Position numbers and translations under genes: made by a program. Positions 18,696-28,981 of a DNA stretch of 64,000 bases are shown here, one piece after another; the stretch's first letter is position 1, and every line of letters begins with the position of its first letter. A model generated the notes under the pieces. That model saw only the letters and a program-made list of their open reading frames with translations, made no database searches and was not told the origin of the DNA. Origin of the DNA: Sphingomonas telluris (GTDB lineage: Bacteria > Pseudomonadota > Alphaproteobacteria > Sphingomonadales > Sphingomonadaceae); NCBI RefSeq assembly GCF_022568775.1, contig NZ_JAKZHW010000002.1:509501-573500 (forward strand). The letters run 5' to 3'.

Positions 18696-21578
18696 GTGAA
18701 ACATATTACCGGCGGAATTAGCAAGATAGCTGCCAATCCAAGGAATGCGTGGGCCCGCTTACTCGCAGCGATGGATCTGTCGGAGAGCGGAGATTCTTAT
18801 GCGACGGGGCGCGTGCTGGCGACGCTTCGCTACAAGGACGGTCTCAACCCGGAGTTGCTTGACCAGCTGACTGCGCTGATCGCGAGCACTACGCTGACTA
18901 GTGGCCCGTCGGTCAAGGTCGACATCCCTTCAGACTACAATCGCGGTCTAAAGACGTGCTTCCATCCGCCCTTCAGGGTGATCCGCGACGAGCCGGATTT
19001 TCCGAAGCCTTATCCGCCTGGCATGGCGCTGCCGCGTATCGTCGGCAACGCGAACGACTATAGCTTCATCGAGGAGGTCGCGGACCTTCTCGCGAGCCCA
19101 TCGGCCGACCTCGCCTTGGATATCGTCCATTTGTATGAACGCGACGACGCGCTCGCTTCCCTCCTCGCATCAATTGAGTCGCAATCTTACCGGGGCCGGA
19201 TCCGGCTGCACCTGATCGGCGGCAAGCCCCTGAGCAAAGCGGGCTTCAAAGCTGCTGAGGTCGTGCATCACGCGATTCCATTTCCGAGCGAAGCCGCCAA
19301 TGATCTGCTAAACCGGATCAGCCGCGAAACGGATCTGTTGCTGTTCGTCAGCGGGCTTGTGGCACTCGAGCCGATGGCCTTGCAGCGTATCGCCCATGCA
19401 GCGGCCGTGTCCGATCGGGTCGTTCATGCGCTCATGCCGCAAGTTTTCGACGAGAGCGTCAGCCCCTTCACCACCAGTGTGACGCGCCGCCTCCTCGCTC
19501 GGAGCTATCCTTTCCGTGATGTGTGCGGGCTGAATTTTGCCGTCTCGGCCGGACTCTATCGCACGTGCGGCGGGTTCGATACGCGCTTCTCAGACCCTTA
19601 TCACGCCGCGCGCGAGCTCTGCTTCCGTTACTATAACGGCGGCTGCTATTTCCGTCCGATCACTACGACCGAGGTGAAGGATTTCAGTCGCGAAGACCGT
19701 AGCGACGCCGCGGATCGCGACTTGTACAACCACCTCTGCCCCAATCCTTGGGACCGTCGCCGCGACGGGCTCTTTGAGGTCCCGAAGATCAGCATCTACA
19801 TTCCGGCGTACAATGCGTCACAGTACATAGTGCGTGCGGTCGAAAGCGTTCTTGATCAGGACGTGCAGGATCTGGAAGTCTGCATCGCAGATGACGGATC
19901 GCGCGACGGCACCATCGACATCCTCGAACATCGTTTCGGAGGTGACCCCCGGGTTCATTGGTCCAGCAATGCGAACGGCGGTATCGGGTTCGCCTCGAAC
20001 CGGGCCATCGCAATGGCTCGAGGGATTTACATCGGCCAGCTCGATTCTGACGACTGTCTGAAGCCGGGGGCCGTGCGAGCGTTGGCCAAGCATCTCGACG
20101 ACAATCCCGACGTCGTCTGCTGCTACAGCTCCTGCGAGCGCGTGGATCAGAACGGCAACTTTATCCAGAACGAGTATAGCTGGCCGGTTTTCTCGCGTGA
20201 GAAGATGATGGTGACGTCCATCGCCCATCACTTCCGCATGTTCCGCCGCCAGGCGTGGGAACGAACGGAGAAGTTTCGCGAAGATATCATCAACGCTGTC
20301 GACTACGACATGTACTTGAAGCTGTCGGAGGTCGGCAACTTCAAGCACTTGGACGAGATCCTGTATCAGCGGCGCTGGCACGGATCGAACACCTCGAATG
20401 TCAACGAGGCGTATCAGACCACCAATACCCACAGGGTCCAGCGCGAAGCGTTGAATCGGCTTGGGCTGCACGATTCCTGGGACATTCACCTCGAGAAGCC
20501 GGAGGAGCCACGTCGGGTAAGCTATCGGCGACGCCTTGGCCGAAAGCTCGTGATGTTTTGGCCCTATTACCGTGCCAATCCGTATCAGCGCATGCTCTAC
20601 GCGCCGCACTCGGCCGAGATGGAGATCTGCGCGGGGACCATCGACGCGGCGCTACGAGAAATCCGGACTTCCGCTGAGCCCGAGAATCACATCTTCCATG
20701 TCCATTGGCTCAACTTCGTCTTCAGCGATGAAATGACGGACGAAGCCGCTCATGAGGCGGCGCAAAGCTTTCTTGCGAAGGTCGAACTGTTCAGGTCGCT
20801 TGGTGGAACTGCGGTCTGGACCATCCACAACGTCATCTCGCACGATGCCAAGCATTATGACGTGGAAGTCGACCTCTCGAAGCGGTTAGCCCAGATCGTG
20901 GACGTCCTTCACTTCCATACCGCGGAATCCGTGGCTGAGGTCGCGGCCGTGTTCCCGATCCCACATGGTAAGGTTCGGGTTGCCCGACACGGCAATTATA
21001 TCGGGGCCTATTCGGACCTCGTGACCCGTGAGGTCGCGCGCGGCTACCTCGGTCTCTCTGCCGAAGACGATGTAATCCTCTTCAACGGACAGGTTCGCCG
21101 ATACAAGGGCACCGACACGCTGATCAGTGCGTTCCGCCGCATCCTAGAGAAGCGCCCGACGGCCTTGCTCATCATCGCCGGCGCAGCACGGGAAGACCCC
21201 CTCGCAAACCTGGACGAGCCTTTGTCAGAATTCGAGCGGTCCCGTATCCGCCTGATCGACCGCTTCATCGACGACGCGGAACTCCAGGTCTTTCTGCGAG
21301 CAGCGGATTTTGCCGTTTACCCTTACCGCAACATCCTCACGAGCGGCTCTCTCTTGTTGGCTCTAAGCTTCGGATTGCCGGTGGTGATCCCGGAAGTCGC
21401 GATGACCCGATCCGTGCTCCAGCATAGCAATGCGGGCATCCTCTATGACGGAAGTGGAAATCAGCTCGAAGAGTCGATTTGCCGGATGCTTGCAGCCAAG
21501 GACAAGGGGGAGCTGCCGGCGATGCGCAAGGAGGCAAGGGCTCTTGCCGAGAGTAATGGGTGGCAACGGCTGTTTTGA
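18696..21578 (+). CDS. Three-module glycosyltransferase (degenerate GT2, GT2, GT4)
   Basis: A 960-residue protein from a GTG start. Residues about 130-350 look like a diverged GT2 module lacking a clear D-x-D. Residues about 365-600 are a full GT2 module: I-S-I-Y-I-P-A-Y-N-A, A-D-D-G-S-R-D-G-T and Q-L-D-S-D-D. Residues about 670-960 are GT4-like, with F-H-V-H-W-L-N, F-N-G-Q-V-R-R-Y-K-G-T-D and a late S-G-S-L-L-L-A-L-S in place of the usual E-x7-E. It probably adds more than one residue of the repeat unit. gmd follows after 31 bases. Confidence 0.82.
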   Translation: MKHITGGISKIAANPRNAWARLLAAMDLSESGDSYATGRVLATLRYKDGLNPELLDQLTALIASTTLTSGPSVKVDIPSDYNRGLKTCFHPPFRVIRDEPDFPKPYPPGMALPRIVGNANDYSFIEEVADLLASPSADLALDIVHLYERDDALASLLASIESQSYRGRIRLHLIGGKPLSKAGFKAAEVVHHAIPFPSEAANDLLNRISRETDLLLFVSGLVALEPMALQRIAHAAAVSDRVVHALMPQVFDESVSPFTTSVTRRLLARSYPFRDVCGLNFAVSAGLYRTCGGFDTRFSDPYHAARELCFRYYNGGCYFRPITTTEVKDFSREDRSDAADRDLYNHLCPNPWDRRRDGLFEVPKISIYIPAYNASQYIVRAVESVLDQDVQDLEVCIADDGSRDGTIDILEHRFGGDPRVHWSSNANGGIGFASNRAIAMARGIYIGQLDSDDCLKPGAVRALAKHLDDNPDVVCCYSSCERVDQNGNFIQNEYSWPVFSREKMMVTSIAHHFRMFRRQAWERTEKFREDIINAVDYDMYLKLSEVGNFKHLDEILYQRRWHGSNTSNVNEAYQTTNTHRVQREALNRLGLHDSWDIHLEKPEEPRRVSYRRRLGRKLVMFWPYYRANPYQRMLYAPHSAEMEICAGTIDAALREIRTSAEPENHIFHVHWLNFVFSDEMTDEAAHEAAQSFLAKVELFRSLGGTAVWTIHNVISHDAKHYDVEVDLSKRLAQIVDVLHFHTAESVAEVAAVFPIPHGKVRVARHGNYIGAYSDLVTREVARGYLGLSAEDDVILFNGQVRRYKGTDTLISAFRRILEKRPTALLIIAGAAREDPLANLDEPLSEFERSRIRLIDRFIDDAELQVFLRAADFAVYPYRNILTSGSLLLALSFGLPVVIPEVAMTRSVLQHSNAGILYDGSGNQLEESICRMLAAKDKGELPAMRKEARALAESNGWQRLF

Positions 21579-21600
21579 TTGCTCCGGCAATTTTCCATAG

Positions 21601-22647
<1,047 letters not shown>

Positions 22648-22669
22648 TGTTCTCGCACGGCACCTCTTG

Positions 22670-23569
22670 ATGGCCCGGACGCTGCTCACGGGCGCGGCTG
22701 GTTTCACGGGACGTTATGTTGCCGCGGCTCTGGCTGCTCGAGGGCATGAAATCCATGCCGTCGTGCATGATACGCCCGACGAGGCGATCGGCGGCGCTTC
22801 GGAGGTCCACCAGGGCAATCTCACTGAACTGGATGCGATCAGCCGGATCGTCGAAGCCGTCCGTCCCGATCACGTCGTTCATCTCGCAGCTATCGCGTTC
22901 GTAGCCCACGGCGACGTTGAGCAAATGTATCGAAGTAATATCCTCGGGACGCGGCAGCTCCTAGAGGCGCTGGCCCGCAGTGCAGCAAAGCCTGCATCGA
23001 TCGTTCTTGCGAGCAGCGCGAATGTATATGGTACTGCGCGCGAGGGCATGCAGGACGAGAGCCAGCCGCTCGCACCGGCGAACGACTACGGTGTCACGAA
23101 GGTTGCGGCGGAGCATGTCGCATCGCTGTACCGGGCGAGCTTGCCGATTATCGTCGTACGGCCGTTCAACTATACTGGCCGTGGTCAAAGCGCCGAGTTC
23201 ATCGTTCCCAAGATTGTCGAGCATGCACGACGCCGTGCTTCGGTCATCGAACTCGGAAATCTCGACGTCGCCCGTGATTTCTCAGACGTTCGCGTCGTTG
23301 CTGAGGCCTATGCTCGGTTGGTATCCGCGCCCGAGGCGATCGGCGGCACCTTCAATATCTGTTCGGGACGAGCCATCTCACTCCAGGAAGTGCTCGATCT
23401 CGTCTCGCTGCTGCTGGGCCATAAACTCGATGTCCGCGTCAGCCCGAAGTTCGTGCGCGAGAACGAGGTTCGCTCGCTCTGGGGCTCCCCGGAAAAACTG
23501 AGAGGGGTCGTGGGGGGGCTGCCAATGATCCCCTTCGAGAACACGCTTCGCTGGATGCTGGAAGCCTGA
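22670..23569 (+). CDS. rmd: GDP-4-keto-6-deoxy-D-mannose reductase
   Basis: An extended short-chain dehydrogenase of 299 residues. It has T-G-A-A-G-F-T-G-R for NAD(P) binding, S-S-A-N-V-Y-G-T, the catalytic Y-G-V-T-K, and R-P-F-N-Y-T-G-R-G. Location after gmd and before a GT4 matches the A-band/GDP-D-rhamnose operons of other bacteria. The product should be GDP-D-rhamnose. A 4-epimerising reductase (talose) is the main alternative; fucose synthase is less likely because the sequence is not of the Fcl type. The ATG at 22670 is chosen over 22631, which overlaps gmd. Confidence 0.85.
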   Translation: MARTLLTGAAGFTGRYVAAALAARGHEIHAVVHDTPDEAIGGASEVHQGNLTELDAISRIVEAVRPDHVVHLAAIAFVAHGDVEQMYRSNILGTRQLLEALARSAAKPASIVLASSANVYGTAREGMQDESQPLAPANDYGVTKVAAEHVASLYRASLPIIVVRPFNYTGRGQSAEFIVPKIVEHARRRASVIELGNLDVARDFSDVRVVAEAYARLVSAPEAIGGTFNICSGRAISLQEVLDLVSLLLGHKLDVRVSPKFVRENEVRSLWGSPEKLRGVVGGLPMIPFENTLRWMLEA

Positions 23570-23574
23570 GGCCG

Positions 23575-24672
23575 ATGCACGTCACTTTATGCGTGGACGC
23601 GCTGGAGCCACAGCTTGGCGGCATCGGCCGATATACATGGGAGCTCTGCAAGGGCCTTCCTAACCAAGCGGACATCGACGAGCTTCGCTTCTTTGCGCGC
23701 AATTCGCTCCTCCACGATCCGTCGGTCCTCCTGTCGCGGGGGTACAAGCACAAGCGGGCACCATGGCCTTTTCGCGCAATGAAGCGCCGCCGTGTGGAGC
23801 GAATCTTGCGATCCGACATCGTACATGGACCGAATTACTTCCTGCCGGCGGGTGTGGAAACGGGTGTGATCACGGTGCACGACCTCTCGGTCTTCCTGTA
23901 TCCAGAAACGCATCCGGCGGCTCGCGTGAAAGCGTTCGAGCGGCTATTCACGCACTCCCTTCAAAGGGCGGCGCACATCATCACGGATACCGAGACCGTA
24001 CGGCGTGAATTGATCGACGTTTTCGCCGTTCCGGAGCACCAGGTGACAGCCGTTCATCTTGGTGTGGACTCTGCGTTTCGGCCGCAGAGGAGCGATCAGC
24101 TGCAGGGGCGTCTGGCGAATTACGGACTGCCTGTCGGCGGTTATGCACTGTGCGTTTCGACGCTCGAGCCGCGAAAAAAAATCGCCGAGCTCCTCGCGGC
24201 ATGGCGCATACTGCCGTCCTCAGTTCGCGATTCCTTTCCGCTAGTCCTCGCGGGCGGAACAGGGTGGCGCAACGAAGCGCTACATGAGGCGATCCGTCAG
24301 GGCACTGCCGAAGGCTGGCTTCGGCATTTGGGATTCGTCGAAGACGCGGATCTCCCCAAGCTGTACGCGGGCGCCGCCTTGTTTCTTTACCCTTCCATCT
24401 ACGAGGGCTTTGGTTTGCCGCCGCTCGAGGCAATGGCGAGCGGGGTGCCGGTCGTGGTGTCGGGGAAATCCTGTCTTCCTGAGGTGGGCGGCGACGCCGC
24501 AATCTACATTGATCCCGACGATTCAGATGGCTTCGTAGCGGGTATCCAGATGGGCTTGCTTGATGAAAATTGGCGATCCTCCGCGATCGCGCGCGGGTTG
24601 GATCGCTCTCGGGAGTTCAGCTGGCAGCGTTGCATCGAAGCCACAAAGGACGTTTATCGGAAAGTAATCTGA
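23575..24672 (+). CDS. GT4 glycosyltransferase, probable D-rhamnosyl/mannosyltransferase
   Basis: The N-terminus has L-G-G-I-G-R-Y-T-W-E-L and H-G-P-N-Y-F, and the C-terminal half has S-T-L-E-P-R-K-K and Y-E-G-F-G-L-P-P-L-E, the complete GT4 signature. At 365 residues it is like the WbpY/WbpZ and WbdB/WbdC enzymes that use GDP-mannose or GDP-D-rhamnose. That specificity is inferred from its position five bases after rmd. It likely builds the rhamnan backbone. Confidence 0.85.
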   Translation: MHVTLCVDALEPQLGGIGRYTWELCKGLPNQADIDELRFFARNSLLHDPSVLLSRGYKHKRAPWPFRAMKRRRVERILRSDIVHGPNYFLPAGVETGVITVHDLSVFLYPETHPAARVKAFERLFTHSLQRAAHIITDTETVRRELIDVFAVPEHQVTAVHLGVDSAFRPQRSDQLQGRLANYGLPVGGYALCVSTLEPRKKIAELLAAWRILPSSVRDSFPLVLAGGTGWRNEALHEAIRQGTAEGWLRHLGFVEDADLPKLYAGAALFLYPSIYEGFGLPPLEAMASGVPVVVSGKSCLPEVGGDAAIYIDPDDSDGFVAGIQMGLLDENWRSSAIARGLDRSREFSWQRCIEATKDVYRKVI

Positions 24673-24766
24673 CGTCATTACCTCACGCCGCGGTCCCGAT
24701 CGAGCCGCCGCATCTTGACTGAAAGCTCTTGAGCGATAGGGATCTGGTTGCTCGGGTGAGGGACTG

Positions 24767-26530
24767 ATGGGTGCACTTCCTTCCACTATCGCATTGAGCA
24801 AGCGCGACAATTTGGAACGAGAGGCGCTCCGCTCGGCCCATCGCCCCAGTGCATCCGGCCAAATGACAGGGGGCATTTTGCAGTTTTCTGACGGCCCTTC
24901 CCTTGATCCTGCATCAGTGCGAACGCCGTTTCTCTGCATGCCACCCTTTCCAGGGTCCAGAGTCAGGCGTCTCGCGGAATGGTCTACCAACCGCCCGTTC
25001 GATGGCGGTGAAGCGGCAGAGATCGTGGACTTGGCAAGGACGCTGCGGGTCGGAGGAACGTTCTGGGCGGCCCAGCCGGAACTGCCTAGCAATTATGTGC
25101 TGGTGCGATCACCCGAAGCAGCGCAGGCCGTGAACACTGACGGCGACCTGCCGGTCATTCTGTGGACTTCGGAACCGGCATGTGACGCGGGCAATGCAAG
25201 ACCAGTCAGAGGCGAGTGCGATCCTTGGCACATGTTGAGCGGCGCCAGTGCGCTGTTCACCGAGGACGACGATGATGTTGTGATCATCGCGGCTCTTCTC
25301 GGCATTCCGACCTATGGGCGAGACGGAAAGCTAGGCGCCTTCGAGAAGAAGGTTTGTGGCACCGAGCAACTGGCCAAGCGCATGTTTGGCGGTCCCGGGT
25401 TCTCCAACCCTTTCACGGGGGAACGGATGGGTCCGCGCGAAGCAGTACAGCTTTGTGGCTTCTGGCGTTCGCTCATTGACGCAAATCGCGATATTTCAGG
25501 TGCACTTGGGTTCGCCTTCTGGAAGCGGGACAACATAGCGCCGCTTCTATGGAATGGTTCGAGCCCGGTTGTGTTCGGCCACGTTCCAGACAGCGCTAGC
25601 CCCGGTCGGTCCGTCGCTATCTGGCGATCGAAAGTTTCCGACACGGCGCTTGCTGCACTTGAGGCACGCGGCACGCCGCTGATCGAGGTGGAAGACGGCT
25701 TCCTGCGGTCGCAGGGCCTGGGCGCCGATTGCGTGCCGCCGCTGTCGATCACCGTCGATTCGCTCGGCGCTTACTTCGATCCTTCGCGGCCGAGTGAACT
25801 CGAGAACATCCTGCAGCACGGAGAGCTGGGTGGTCAGCTGCTCAAGCGAGCCAAAACCCTCCGCAAAGCGGTCGTAAAGGCGGGTCTTGGAAAGTACGAA
25901 ATTGGTGCCCAGCAGTTGAGCCGGCCCGCCGGATCAAGGCTCCACGTTCTCGTGCCGGGGCAAGTTGAAGACGATCGCGCCGTCCTCGCCGGCGGGTGCG
26001 GCCTGACTTCGAACCTCGATTTGCTGAGACGCGTCCGAGAGCGCGCTCCGGACGCCTATATCCTGTATAAGCCGCATCCCGATGTCGTAGCCGGCCATCG
26101 CAGGGGTTCTGTTCCAGATAACACGTGCCTTAAGTTTGCAGATGTAGTAGTACTTGATTTGCCGATTTCGTCGCTGATTGAGATGGTTGACGAGGTTCAC
26201 GTGAACACGTCGCTGGCGGGGTTTGAGGCGCTGATGCGGGGGAAGTCTGTCACAACTTACGGCGTTCCGTTCTACGCCGGCTGGGGACTTACAAGAGACT
26301 TCGGCCCTGTCCCTGCGCGCCGGACGACCAAACGAACCCTGGACGAGGTCGTGGCCGCCGCGCTTCTTCTTTATCCCCGATATATCGACCCAGTGACGGG
26401 CCTGCCCTGTCCTGCAGAAGTCGTGGTGGACCGTCTTGCGAAGAGTGCCGCTACTCAACAAGGGCTGGTGGTGTCGATGCGGCGCTTGCAGGGTAAAGTG
26501 ATGCGCGGCCTGAGGGCGCTGGCGCCATGA
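24767..26530 (+). CDS. kpsC: Capsule linker beta-Kdo transferase, KpsC family (N-module reduced)
   Basis: KpsC adds Kdo residues to the lipid anchor of group 2 capsules. Residues about 245-565 form a complete Kdo-transferase module with E-D-G-F-L-R-S-Q-G-L-G, L-Y-K-P-H-P-D-V and T-Y-G-V-P-F-Y-A-G-W-G-L. E. coli KpsC has two such modules in about 675 residues. Here the protein is 587 residues, and in the first 240 only a weak echo of a first module is visible, without the E-D-G-F-L-R motif. It overlaps kpsS by four bases. Confidence 0.88.
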   Translation: MGALPSTIALSKRDNLEREALRSAHRPSASGQMTGGILQFSDGPSLDPASVRTPFLCMPPFPGSRVRRLAEWSTNRPFDGGEAAEIVDLARTLRVGGTFWAAQPELPSNYVLVRSPEAAQAVNTDGDLPVILWTSEPACDAGNARPVRGECDPWHMLSGASALFTEDDDDVVIIAALLGIPTYGRDGKLGAFEKKVCGTEQLAKRMFGGPGFSNPFTGERMGPREAVQLCGFWRSLIDANRDISGALGFAFWKRDNIAPLLWNGSSPVVFGHVPDSASPGRSVAIWRSKVSDTALAALEARGTPLIEVEDGFLRSQGLGADCVPPLSITVDSLGAYFDPSRPSELENILQHGELGGQLLKRAKTLRKAVVKAGLGKYEIGAQQLSRPAGSRLHVLVPGQVEDDRAVLAGGCGLTSNLDLLRRVRERAPDAYILYKPHPDVVAGHRRGSVPDNTCLKFADVVVLDLPISSLIEMVDEVHVNTSLAGFEALMRGKSVTTYGVPFYAGWGLTRDFGPVPARRTTKRTLDEVVAAALLLYPRYIDPVTGLPCPAEVVVDRLAKSAATQQGLVVSMRRLQGKVMRGLRALAP

Positions 26531-27864
26531 ACAAGCCCCTCATCGACTTTCACGGCCATTCGGGCGACGCAATTGTCGAGCGGCGCAAGGCTGAGCGAGC
26601 GAAGCCGCCCCATCCTCCGCGTCGGCCGGACGGCCGCGCGTTCGTCTTCCTTCAGGGCCCGCCAGGTCCGCTGCTGCACAAGCTTGCCGGTGCCATGCGG
26701 GAGAAGGGCGTTATCGTAGAGCGTATCAACATCTGCGCAGGCGATCAGGTCGATTGGCCCGAGAAGGCCACCAATTTCCGGGGACGTTTCCGCGACTGGC
26801 CCGTCTTCTTCGACAATTTTCTGCGCAAGAACCGCATTACCGACATCTTGCTGTTCGGCGACTGCCGTCCGTATCACGTCTCGGCCCGTCGAATCGCTGC
26901 CCTGCGGGGCATTCGCACACACGTCTTGGAAGAGGGGTATCTTCGGCCGCATTGGATGACCCTCGAGCTCGAGGGAGTGAACGGATATTCGCGCCTGAGG
27001 CGCGACAAGGAGTGGTTCTTCGAACAGGCGAGCCTGCTCCCAGCCGAACCTTTCCTTCCACCTGTCACCGCAAACTTCCGGCGTCGCGTACGTGACTCAG
27101 CGAAGCACTACGTCGCCGTGCACGCTGGAACGTTGACGTTTCCATTCCATCGGACACACCGCCCGGAAGCACCGCTCATGGAGGCGTTGGGCTGGGGTTG
27201 GAGGTACCTCACTGGTTCCTCCAGCAGGCGGAGGTCAGAGCGGAAACTGAAAGCGTTGAAAGGCAAGCCGTTCTTCCTGCTGCCGTTGCAGCTTTCGGGC
27301 GACTACCAGATTCGCAACCATTCGCCCTTTCCGGACATGCCTGCAGCCGCTGCGTTCGTGCTTGAAAGCTTTGCTGCTCACGCACCCTACGATGCGACCC
27401 TGCTAATCAAGGCGCATCCTCTCGATTCCTCGTTCTTCAATTGGAACAGGTTCGTTCGGCGGCGGGCGAAGCGGCTGAACGTCGCGGACCGCGTGCACTT
27501 CATCGACGGTGGCGACCTCGATTCCCTCGCGGCCGAGGCTGAAGGAATGGTCGTCGTCAACAGTACTTCCGCGACGCTTGCTCTGGCCGCTGGAACGCCG
27601 GTCTGCACACTGGGAGATGCCGTTTACAACGTGCGCGGGCTCACTTTCGACGGTCACCTCGATGATTTCTGGACCGACCCAGAGCCCCCATTGCCGGGCC
27701 TTTATGGTGCTTTCCGGCGTGTGATCGTCGATCGCTGCCTGGTCCGGGGCGGACTGGCGAGCGAATCTGCCGTCAACACTCTGGTGCAGAGTATGACGGA
27801 AAAGCTTTGCGGGAAGCTACCCGTTCAAAGCGTGTCGAGCCAGGAATCAACTTTCGCGAAATGA
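26527..27864 (+). CDS. kpsS: Capsule linker beta-Kdo transferase, KpsS family
   Basis: KpsS starts the poly-Kdo linker on lysophosphatidylglycerol at the inner membrane. The sequence has F-L-Q-G-P-P-G-P near residue 40, L-E-E-G-Y-L-R-P-H-W-M-T around 138, K-A-H-P-L-D-S late, and N-S-T-S-A-T-L-A as the nucleotide-site loop. 445 residues is slightly longer than E. coli KpsS. It overlaps kpsC at its start, and its last 40 bases overlap the convergent glycosyltransferase. Confidence 0.9.
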   Translation: MNKPLIDFHGHSGDAIVERRKAERAKPPHPPRRPDGRAFVFLQGPPGPLLHKLAGAMREKGVIVERINICAGDQVDWPEKATNFRGRFRDWPVFFDNFLRKNRITDILLFGDCRPYHVSARRIAALRGIRTHVLEEGYLRPHWMTLELEGVNGYSRLRRDKEWFFEQASLLPAEPFLPPVTANFRRRVRDSAKHYVAVHAGTLTFPFHRTHRPEAPLMEALGWGWRYLTGSSSRRRSERKLKALKGKPFFLLPLQLSGDYQIRNHSPFPDMPAAAAFVLESFAAHAPYDATLLIKAHPLDSSFFNWNRFVRRRAKRLNVADRVHFIDGGDLDSLAAEAEGMVVVNSTSATLALAAGTPVCTLGDAVYNVRGLTFDGHLDDFWTDPEPPLPGLYGAFRRVIVDRCLVRGGLASESAVNTLVQSMTEKLCGKLPVQSVSSQESTFAK

Positions 27865-28973
27865 TCGTCCCAAGTGGGCGCTTCAAACGATGAAAGTCGG
27901 CGGAGTTGAGCATTTCTCGCCACGCTGTCGGCACGACTATAGTCCTCAATCGCCCGTTGCCAGGCAACACGATCGGTTGGATCGAGAAGATCGGGGATGC
28001 CTTGGCCGATTTCCCGGAACACGGGCAAGTCGCTGGCGATCGCTGGGACGCCTGCCTGAAAAGCCTCTATCAATGGCATTCCGAATCCTTCGGCGAAGCT
28101 TGGGAAGAGGAGTGCCCGGGCCGCTCGCAGCTGTCTAGCGAGCTCCGCATCATCACAATCGGAGATCTCAATCACCGCGTCGCCGAATGCTTCGCGATCG
28201 AGCATTTCAATCGCCCGTTGCGCTTCCCACCCGCGTTGCCCGACGACTGTCAGGCGCGGAGCAGCGGAACCCAACTTTTCGATCAATCCACCCCAGACTT
28301 CGAGCAGGAGGATGTGGTTCTTGCGCGCTTCAACAGTCCCGAGCGTAACGAAATTCGGCCTGTCGGCGGGCGCGGGCGAACTCGCGGGCAAGCTTGTCGA
28401 TCCCAGCCAAGCGGCGACGGTCGGCGCGAGCGGTTTGCGCACTTCGCTGGCGAACTGGCGAAGATTCGCGATCGTGGCCTGACTGTTCGTTATTACGCCC
28501 GCTGCAGTTTCAACCACTGTCCGCATCCGCTCGATATGCCGCTCGCGCTCACCTGCGCGGCAATATTGCGGGTGGGAAACGGGTATCAGGTCATGAACGA
28601 AATAAATGGGCCGGACGTCGGCCCGACGGACCCAGTCTCGGAGTCCAGGATCATTAAGTCCCGTATGGCCGATGTTGAGGTAGAACCGGCCATTACCTGC
28701 GCACTTCCGTTTTGCACCATGGCGCAATGCGCCCAGAAACAGGTTGCGTCGGAAGCTGACTGATGGTTCCGCAAGCAGATCGAAGAGCGCACTCGATGCC
28801 TTGCGATCCAAGATGCGCCGGTAACGGCGATGCTGGATGACTGCCTGCGCCTCATTTCGATATCGCTCGAGGTATGCCAGGCAGACGCGATCGACGCCGG
28901 TCGGTTGACGTCCGACCCAGCGGCGCCAGATCAGCCGCGTTACGTCGAGCAGCAGTGGAGCGTCGTTGGCCAG
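27825..28973 (-). CDS. GT4 glycosyltransferase with apparent CTG start
   Basis: The GT4 C-terminal half is clear: L-G-T-V-E-A-R-K-N and E-G-F-G-M-P-L-I-E. The first ordinary start in frame is a TTG at 28811, but the frame continues upstream for 54 codons with convincing family sequence: L-L-L-D-V-T-R-L, then P-T-G-V-D-R-V. No ATG, GTG or TTG exists before the in-frame TGA inside kpsD. The CTG at 28973 lies four bases after GAGG and eight bases after the kpsD stop, so it is proposed as the start (382 residues). Function: capsule sugar transfer, likely coupled to kpsD translation. Confidence 0.75.
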   Translation of the reverse strand: MANDAPLLLDVTRLIWRRWVGRQPTGVDRVCLAYLERYRNEAQAVIQHRRYRRILDRKASSALFDLLAEPSVSFRRNLFLGALRHGAKRKCAGNGRFYLNIGHTGLNDPGLRDWVRRADVRPIYFVHDLIPVSHPQYCRAGERERHIERMRTVVETAAGVITNSQATIANLRQFASEVRKPLAPTVAAWLGSTSLPASSPAPADRPNFVTLGTVEARKNHILLLEVWGGLIEKLGSAAPRLTVVGQRGWEAQRAIEMLDREAFGDAVIEISDCDDAELARQLRAARALLFPSFAEGFGMPLIEAFQAGVPAIASDLPVFREIGQGIPDLLDPTDRVAWQRAIEDYSRADSVARNAQLRRLSSFEAPTWDDHFAKVDSWLDTL

Positions 28974-28981
28974 AAGCCCTC

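Noticed and set aside
27906..28763. 285-codon open frame opposite the GT4 gene
   Set aside because: It covers the certain glycosyltransferase and has no known features.
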